The notes below the pieces were generated by a model. The model was given only the letters and a program-made list of their open reading frames with translations. It was not told where the DNA came from and did no database searches. Source: Candidatus Cloacimonadota bacterium (GTDB taxonomy: Bacteria > Cloacimonadota > Cloacimonadia > Cloacimonadales > Cloacimonadaceae). Taken from it: DNA of 9,875 nucleotides. Shown here piece after piece: positions 7,045 to 9,875 of the stretch. Numbering within the stretch: position 1 is the first letter of the stretch; each line of letters starts with the position of its first letter. Location: NCBI GenBank assembly GCA_027318525.1, contig DAHVPA010000059.1:1-9875 (forward strand), read 5' to 3'. The position numbers and the translations under genes were made by a program.

Positions 7045-7692
7045 TCAGGGCAGGGTGATGATAATCATCGCAGTGCCGCTGCTGATCCCAATAATCTGTT
7101 CACCTGCAGTCACCACGTTGCTGATGCAGCGCGCCTGCCAGTTGTAGACACTGAGGTCATCGAGGGGATACTGCAGCCCTCGGGAATAAGAGAAACTGCA
7201 TTCCGGAGTGGCGGAAAGCAGGGAGATGATTGTGCCCTGCGGATAGGTATATTGCATATCTTTGTCAATCAGGGTGATAAGCTGAGTCCTACTGACAACG
7301 CTGCATCTGACTCCGCTGACCTGAGCCAGACCGAGGTTTTGAATCAATGCCAGAGAATGGTCAAATCTGCCCATAAGGTCGTTGCAGATAAAGATTTCCA
7401 GCACTCCCTGCTGGATGCAGTATTGCACCGCCAGGGTCGTATCAGTATCGTCCTTTTCGGTGGGATAAGCGATGATTTCGCATTCGGATGGGATTTTTTC
7501 CAACAGTTGAGGCGGGATGGAATCGAAGTCACCGATTGCGATGCGGGGTTTCAGTCCCAGTTCAAGACAGCGTGCATATCCGCCATCCACAGCCACAATC
7601 AGGTCATCCGGAGAAATCGAGGCATAACAATTGAAGATTTCCTGCGGAGCATGTGGTGTAATCAGCCAGGCGCGCGGAAAATGCGGTCTCAT
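7045..7692 (-). CDS. Thiamine pyrophosphokinase
   Basis: This cytoplasmic enzyme converts thiamine and ATP to thiamine pyrophosphate and AMP. The family motifs are clear in 215 residues: V-D-G-G at 35-38, G-D-F-D-S at 54-58, Y-P-T-E-K-D-D-T-D at 76-84, and G-R-F-D-H at 108-112, where the usual G-G-R-x-D-H has Met in place of the first Gly. The C-terminal thiamine-binding part contains S-R-G-L around 169-172 and I-S-N-V near 190. The length matches bacterial ThiN/TPK. The ATG overlaps the stop of the M23 peptidase gene in an ATGA junction, so the two are translationally coupled. No TPP riboswitch is seen upstream. The enzyme suggests salvage of thiamine, unlike de novo pathways that use ThiL. 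Confidence 0.93.
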   Translation of the reverse strand: MRPHFPRAWLITPHAPQEIFNCYASISPDDLIVAVDGGYARCLELGLKPRIAIGDFDSIPPQLLEKIPSECEIIAYPTEKDDTDTTLAVQYCIQQGVLEIFICNDLMGRFDHSLALIQNLGLAQVSGVRCSVVSRTQLITLIDKDMQYTYPQGTIISLLSATPECSFSYSRGLQYPLDDLSVYNWQARCISNVVTAGEQIIGISSGTAMIIITLP

Positions 7693-8624
7693 TTACCGGC
7701 GTAGTAAATGGCGTCGTCTATGCGGTTGAGATAACGGGAGGGATTGACCTTTGCTCCGTTGACCAGCACCTCATAGTGCAGATGCGGACCGGTGGACATA
7801 CCCGTGCTGCCCATCAGAGCAATGATCTGACCCTTGCGGACCCTGTCGCCTTGGGCAACCTGAAAACTGTAGAGATGTCCATAACGCGTCTCAATCCCGT
7901 TGGCATGCTGGATTTTCACCAATTTGCCATATTCCTGGTCATAACCGGTCAGGATTACCTCACCATCTGAAGTGGCATAGATGGGGGTGCCCATCTTATT
8001 TGCAATATCTACTCCATAATGGAAATAAAGACTGTGGTAAAAGGGGTGCAATCTGGTGCCCCAGCCGTCAGACCAGCGTCCGAAAGTGGGAAAGATGGAG
8101 GGTCCGTTGTCGATGCGCAAGAGATCTGTCCCGGATGCCGTTGCAACATATTGCGAAGCTTGGGGTTTGAGGTCAACACTGCCGGTAATCTGCTTCAGCT
8201 GCAGTTCGATGGCATTTACCCTGGCATCCAGATAGGAATCATAGACAAAGGTGTTGTCCGAAATAATGCTGCCATTGCCCGAGCTTGTGAAAGGATAATA
8301 CCTGCCGGAACTGCCGCTCCGCTTATCCAGCATTTGCATGGAATCAAGCTTTTGATAGATGGAATCGACTATCCCAGAGTAATAATCCAGCTTGTGCCTG
8401 AGCTGCAGATTCTCCTGTTTGAGCCTTGCCAGATTGGCATTGGTCTGACCCAGCCCCCTCAGATTGAACAGGTAAAGCGCTGCCAAAACCAGCAATCCCG
8501 CCAGAACACACACCGTCAGCCCCAATACAATCCCGTGGATGTTCAGCTCGCGCTTCATCCCATCCAGACCATACTGGTAAGTCACTTTCCAAAGTCTTCT
8601 GACCTTGAACGGGTTCATCTTCAT
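7689..8624 (-). CDS. Membrane-anchored M23 family metallopeptidase (LytM domain)
   Basis: The 311-residue protein has a short cytoplasmic start, one membrane helix at about 30-53, a predicted coiled coil at about 60-100, a low-complexity Ser/Gly/Tyr linker near 101-130, and a C-terminal LytM domain from about 180. The zinc ligands of M23 enzymes are all present: His202 and Asp206 in H-Y-G-V-D, and His283 in H-L-H, with His250 (Y-G-H-L) and His281 as the other catalytic histidines, so an active endopeptidase that cuts peptidoglycan cross-bridges is likely. The layout resembles enzymes that remodel the wall for cell shape or division. The ATG at 8624 has AGGAG 8 bases upstream; an ATG two codons earlier at 8630 is too close to that site. 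It is cotranscribed with the thiamine kinase gene, which it overlaps by 4 bases. Confidence 0.93.
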   Translation of the reverse strand: MKMNPFKVRRLWKVTYQYGLDGMKRELNIHGIVLGLTVCVLAGLLVLAALYLFNLRGLGQTNANLARLKQENLQLRHKLDYYSGIVDSIYQKLDSMQMLDKRSGSSGRYYPFTSSGNGSIISDNTFVYDSYLDARVNAIELQLKQITGSVDLKPQASQYVATASGTDLLRIDNGPSIFPTFGRWSDGWGTRLHPFYHSLYFHYGVDIANKMGTPIYATSDGEVILTGYDQEYGKLVKIQHANGIETRYGHLYSFQVAQGDRVRKGQIIALMGSTGMSTGPHLHYEVLVNGAKVNPSRYLNRIDDAIYYAGK

Positions 8625-8680
8625 CGGCATTGCTCCTGACTTTTACAGCTTTTATTATCCCCCTCAAAATAGGGAAATCC

Positions 8681-8708
8681 ATTAAACTAATTATCAGCTT
8701 TAAGTCAA
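8681..8708 (-). promoter_or_regulatory. Sigma-70-like promoter of the M23-kinase unit
   Basis: TTGACT (-35, 8708-8703), a 16-base spacer and TTTAAT (-10, 8686-8681) on the minus strand give 5 of 6 matches in each box. RNA would start near 8673, about 50 bases before the chosen ATG at 8624. The region is A+T rich, as expected for a divergent promoter region. Confidence 0.5.
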
Positions 8709-8818
8709 GTAATTTTCATTCCAAAACCCTAACTCATCATTGCCGCCGGCAAGATTTTGTCTTGACTTTTTTTCACGGCAAAGGATTGTGCAAATTATAT
8801 GAATATATCTCTTCAGAT

Positions 8819-8824
8819 AAGGAG
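8819..8824 (+). promoter_or_regulatory. Strong ribosome binding site of the pilin-like gene
   Basis: AAGGAG lies 5 bases before the ATG at 8830 and fixes that start. The A+T-rich run upstream at 8791-8810 (for example TTATAT at 8795) probably holds the -10 box, with TTCACG at 8772-8777 as a weak -35. A TTGACT at 8762-8767 has no well-spaced partner. Confidence 0.7.
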
Positions 8825-8829
8825 TTAGC

Positions 8830-9351
8830 ATGACTACTACCCCAACCGCTCCACCCCGCAGGAAGAAACTCCGCTATATCCTGCCCCTCGTCCTCATTAT
8901 CCTGATTGTGCTGGCAGCAGTGCTTGTGCCCCGCTATAACCGTTATCTGCGTGAACGCAGAGCCAAAGAGGTCAGGACTGCTTTGGAAGCTTTTCGCGCC
9001 GCTGCCGACCAGACCTGGAAGACCAAAGGCAGCATCAGCGGAATCACGGTTGAAGAATGCCTCAAAACCGCCGCTATCAGTCCCAAAGTCACAGCTAAAT
9101 GGCAGTTTGTCATCGCCTGGAAAATGACTGACATCTACACGACCGAGATGGTCGACAAGCTGCAGGACGTCAATACCAACGAACTGGCTTATGTCTCCCC
9201 CTACAAGATGGTCATGGCTGTAGCCAAAGCCGGAAACCCTGTAGGAGAAGGCGTCAAAATCTGGTATGATGGCGAAACCAACAGCTATCATGGTTTTGGA
9301 GTCGATAGCCGCATCGAGCCGGATTGGAGTGCTGTCTTTCCCAATCCCTAA
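8830..9351 (+). CDS. Single-pass membrane protein with pilin-like N-terminal helix
   Basis: A 173-residue protein with a basic N-terminus (R10-R11-K12-K13), one long hydrophobic helix at about 16-33, then V-P-R-Y-N at 33-37 running into a charged amphipathic helix up to about residue 63. This shape, a hydrophobic helix with a Pro-x-Tyr kink followed by a helix and a mixed globular domain, is that of type IV pilins and type II secretion pseudopilins. However, the prepilin cleavage site is absent: residue 17, where Glu5 of a mature pilin would fall, is Ile, and no G/A-F-T-L-I-E motif precedes the helix. It may be a pilin-derived or merely similar inner-membrane protein with an outside domain. 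I do not recognise a family for the C-terminal part. It stands alone, divergent from the M23 gene and followed by a separate promoter. Confidence 0.8.
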   Translation: MTTTPTAPPRRKKLRYILPLVLIILIVLAAVLVPRYNRYLRERRAKEVRTALEAFRAAADQTWKTKGSISGITVEECLKTAAISPKVTAKWQFVIAWKMTDIYTTEMVDKLQDVNTNELAYVSPYKMVMAVAKAGNPVGEGVKIWYDGETNSYHGFGVDSRIEPDWSAVFPNP

Positions 9352-9414
9352 GTGAACCGCGCTTACAGCCAGGCATTTTGTTACCGTAAAATAATATTTG
9401 CCGATGCTTAAATA

Positions 9415-9442
9415 TTGATTTATTCTATTCATATAGTATAAA
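9415..9442 (+). promoter_or_regulatory. Sigma-70-like promoter before the flavoprotein gene
   Basis: TTGATT (9415-9420), a 16-base spacer and TATAAA (9437-9442) lie in the 112-base gap after the pilin-like gene. RNA would start near 9449, just before the GGAG at 9452-9455, giving a short leader. The flavoprotein gene is therefore probably transcribed on its own. I see no convincing terminator hairpin in the gap. Confidence 0.5.
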
Positions 9443-9463
9443 CAAATCAGTGGAGAAATAACT

Positions 9464-9875
9464 ATGCCCAAATACCTGATTGTCGGTGGAGTAGCCGGCG
9501 GAGCCACAGTTGCGGCAAGATTACGCCGTTTGGATGAACAGGCTGAGATTATCATGTTTGAGAAAGGGAAATACATTTCCTATGCCAATTGCGGCTTGCC
9601 CTATTATATCGGCGGAGTAATCACAGAGCGCGACCGCCTCTTTGTCCAGACTCCCGAATCGTTCCGTCAGCGCTTGAATGTGGAAGTGCGGGTGGAAAAT
9701 GAAGTCATCCGGATTAATCCCAAGGAAAAGACCGTCCTGGTGCGCGACCACAAGCAAAACCGCGAATACACCGAAAGCTATGATAAACTGGTGCTGTCAC
9801 CCGGTGCCGAGCCTGTCAAGCCACCTATACCGGGGATTGATGACAAAGCCATCTTCATCCTGCGCAGCGTGCCCG
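9464..9875 (+). CDS. CoA-disulfide reductase / NADH oxidase-type flavoprotein, 3' end beyond the window
   Basis: The first 137 residues of an FAD-dependent pyridine nucleotide-disulfide oxidoreductase are present. The FAD-binding motif is G-G-V-A-G-G at 8-13, and the second FAD contact is S-P-G-A-E-P at about 110-115. The single redox-active Cys43 lies in S-Y-A-N-C-G-L-P-Y, the hallmark of CoA-disulfide reductases, NADH oxidases and related persulfide reductases, which use one cysteine instead of a CxxxxC pair. Such enzymes reduce CoA disulfide or persulfide, or oxygen, with NAD(P)H. The substrate cannot be decided, and a C-terminal rhodanese extension, found in some members, would lie beyond the window. 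The ATG has GGAG 8 bases upstream. Confidence 0.9.
   Translation, partial: MPKYLIVGGVAGGATVAARLRRLDEQAEIIMFEKGKYISYANCGLPYYIGGVITERDRLFVQTPESFRQRLNVEVRVENEVIRINPKEKTVLVRDHKQNREYTESYDKLVLSPGAEPVKPPIPGIDDKAIFILRSVP

Noticed and set aside
7056..7068. The palindrome GATGATAATCATC at the 3' end of the thiamine kinase gene
   Set aside because: It has a one-base loop, lies inside the coding sequence and is not followed by a T-run, so it is probably chance.
9352..9414. A terminator after the pilin-like gene
   Set aside because: Short complementary stretches (TTTT with AAAA near 9376-9391) exist, but no GC-rich stem followed by a T-run can be drawn.
8773..9576. A 267-codon open frame on the minus strand across the pilin-like gene and the flavoprotein start
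   Set aside because: It lies antisense to two genes with strong ribosome sites and recognisable features, crosses a promoter region, and its product shows no coherent family pattern.

Overview
The window reads as a housekeeping stretch of a Gram-negative-type (diderm) bacterial chromosome. Two adjacent genes encode lipoproteins with clear lipoboxes. One belongs to the DUF4837 family, best known from the Bacteroidota/FCB superphylum. Together with the mid-range base composition and the frequent use of Shine-Dalgarno sequences, this fits an FCB-group lineage; a Cloacimonadota-like organism is my best guess, but it is inference and was not tested. I see no phage, transposon, CRISPR, rRNA or tRNA signal.

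Layout. (1) Positions 1-6701, minus strand: one very compact run of nine genes, transcribed right to left and leaving the window at its left edge. In transcription order they are xseB (exonuclease VII small subunit), a farnesyl/geranylgeranyl diphosphate synthase (ispA-like), dut (dUTPase), nadA (quinolinate synthase), a TrmN6-like N6-adenine methyltransferase, an FtsX-like membrane protein, pgsA (phosphatidylglycerophosphate synthase), a DUF4837 lipoprotein whose reading frame is broken near its 3' end, and a TPR-rich lipoprotein with a TTG start. Gaps run from an 8-base overlap to about 23 bases, so this is very probably one operon. (2) Positions 6702-7044: a non-coding spacer with a short perfect hairpin and a candidate promoter for the operon. 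(3) Positions 7045-8624, minus strand: a two-gene unit of a membrane-anchored M23 peptidase followed by thiamine pyrophosphokinase, joined by an ATGA overlap. (4) Positions 8625-8829: a divergent promoter region. (5) Plus strand: a small pilin-like single-pass membrane protein (8830-9351), then, after its own promoter, the start of a CoA-disulfide-reductase-type flavoprotein cut by the right edge.

How the genes work together: the big operon mixes nucleotide hygiene (dut, xseB), cofactor synthesis (nadA), isoprenoid and phospholipid precursors (ispA, pgsA), RNA modification and envelope proteins (FtsX-like, two lipoproteins). This looks like a growth-linked housekeeping operon, not a pathway operon. 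The M23 protein has the layout of envelope peptidases or of their degenerate activators, and the FtsX-like protein belongs to a family that usually controls such enzymes. Both lie in this window but in separate transcription units, so a functional link is only a hypothesis.

I found no clearly new system. The points most worth a second look are the FtsX-like protein without a visible FtsE, the broken DUF4837 frame, and the pilin-like protein that lacks the prepilin processing site.
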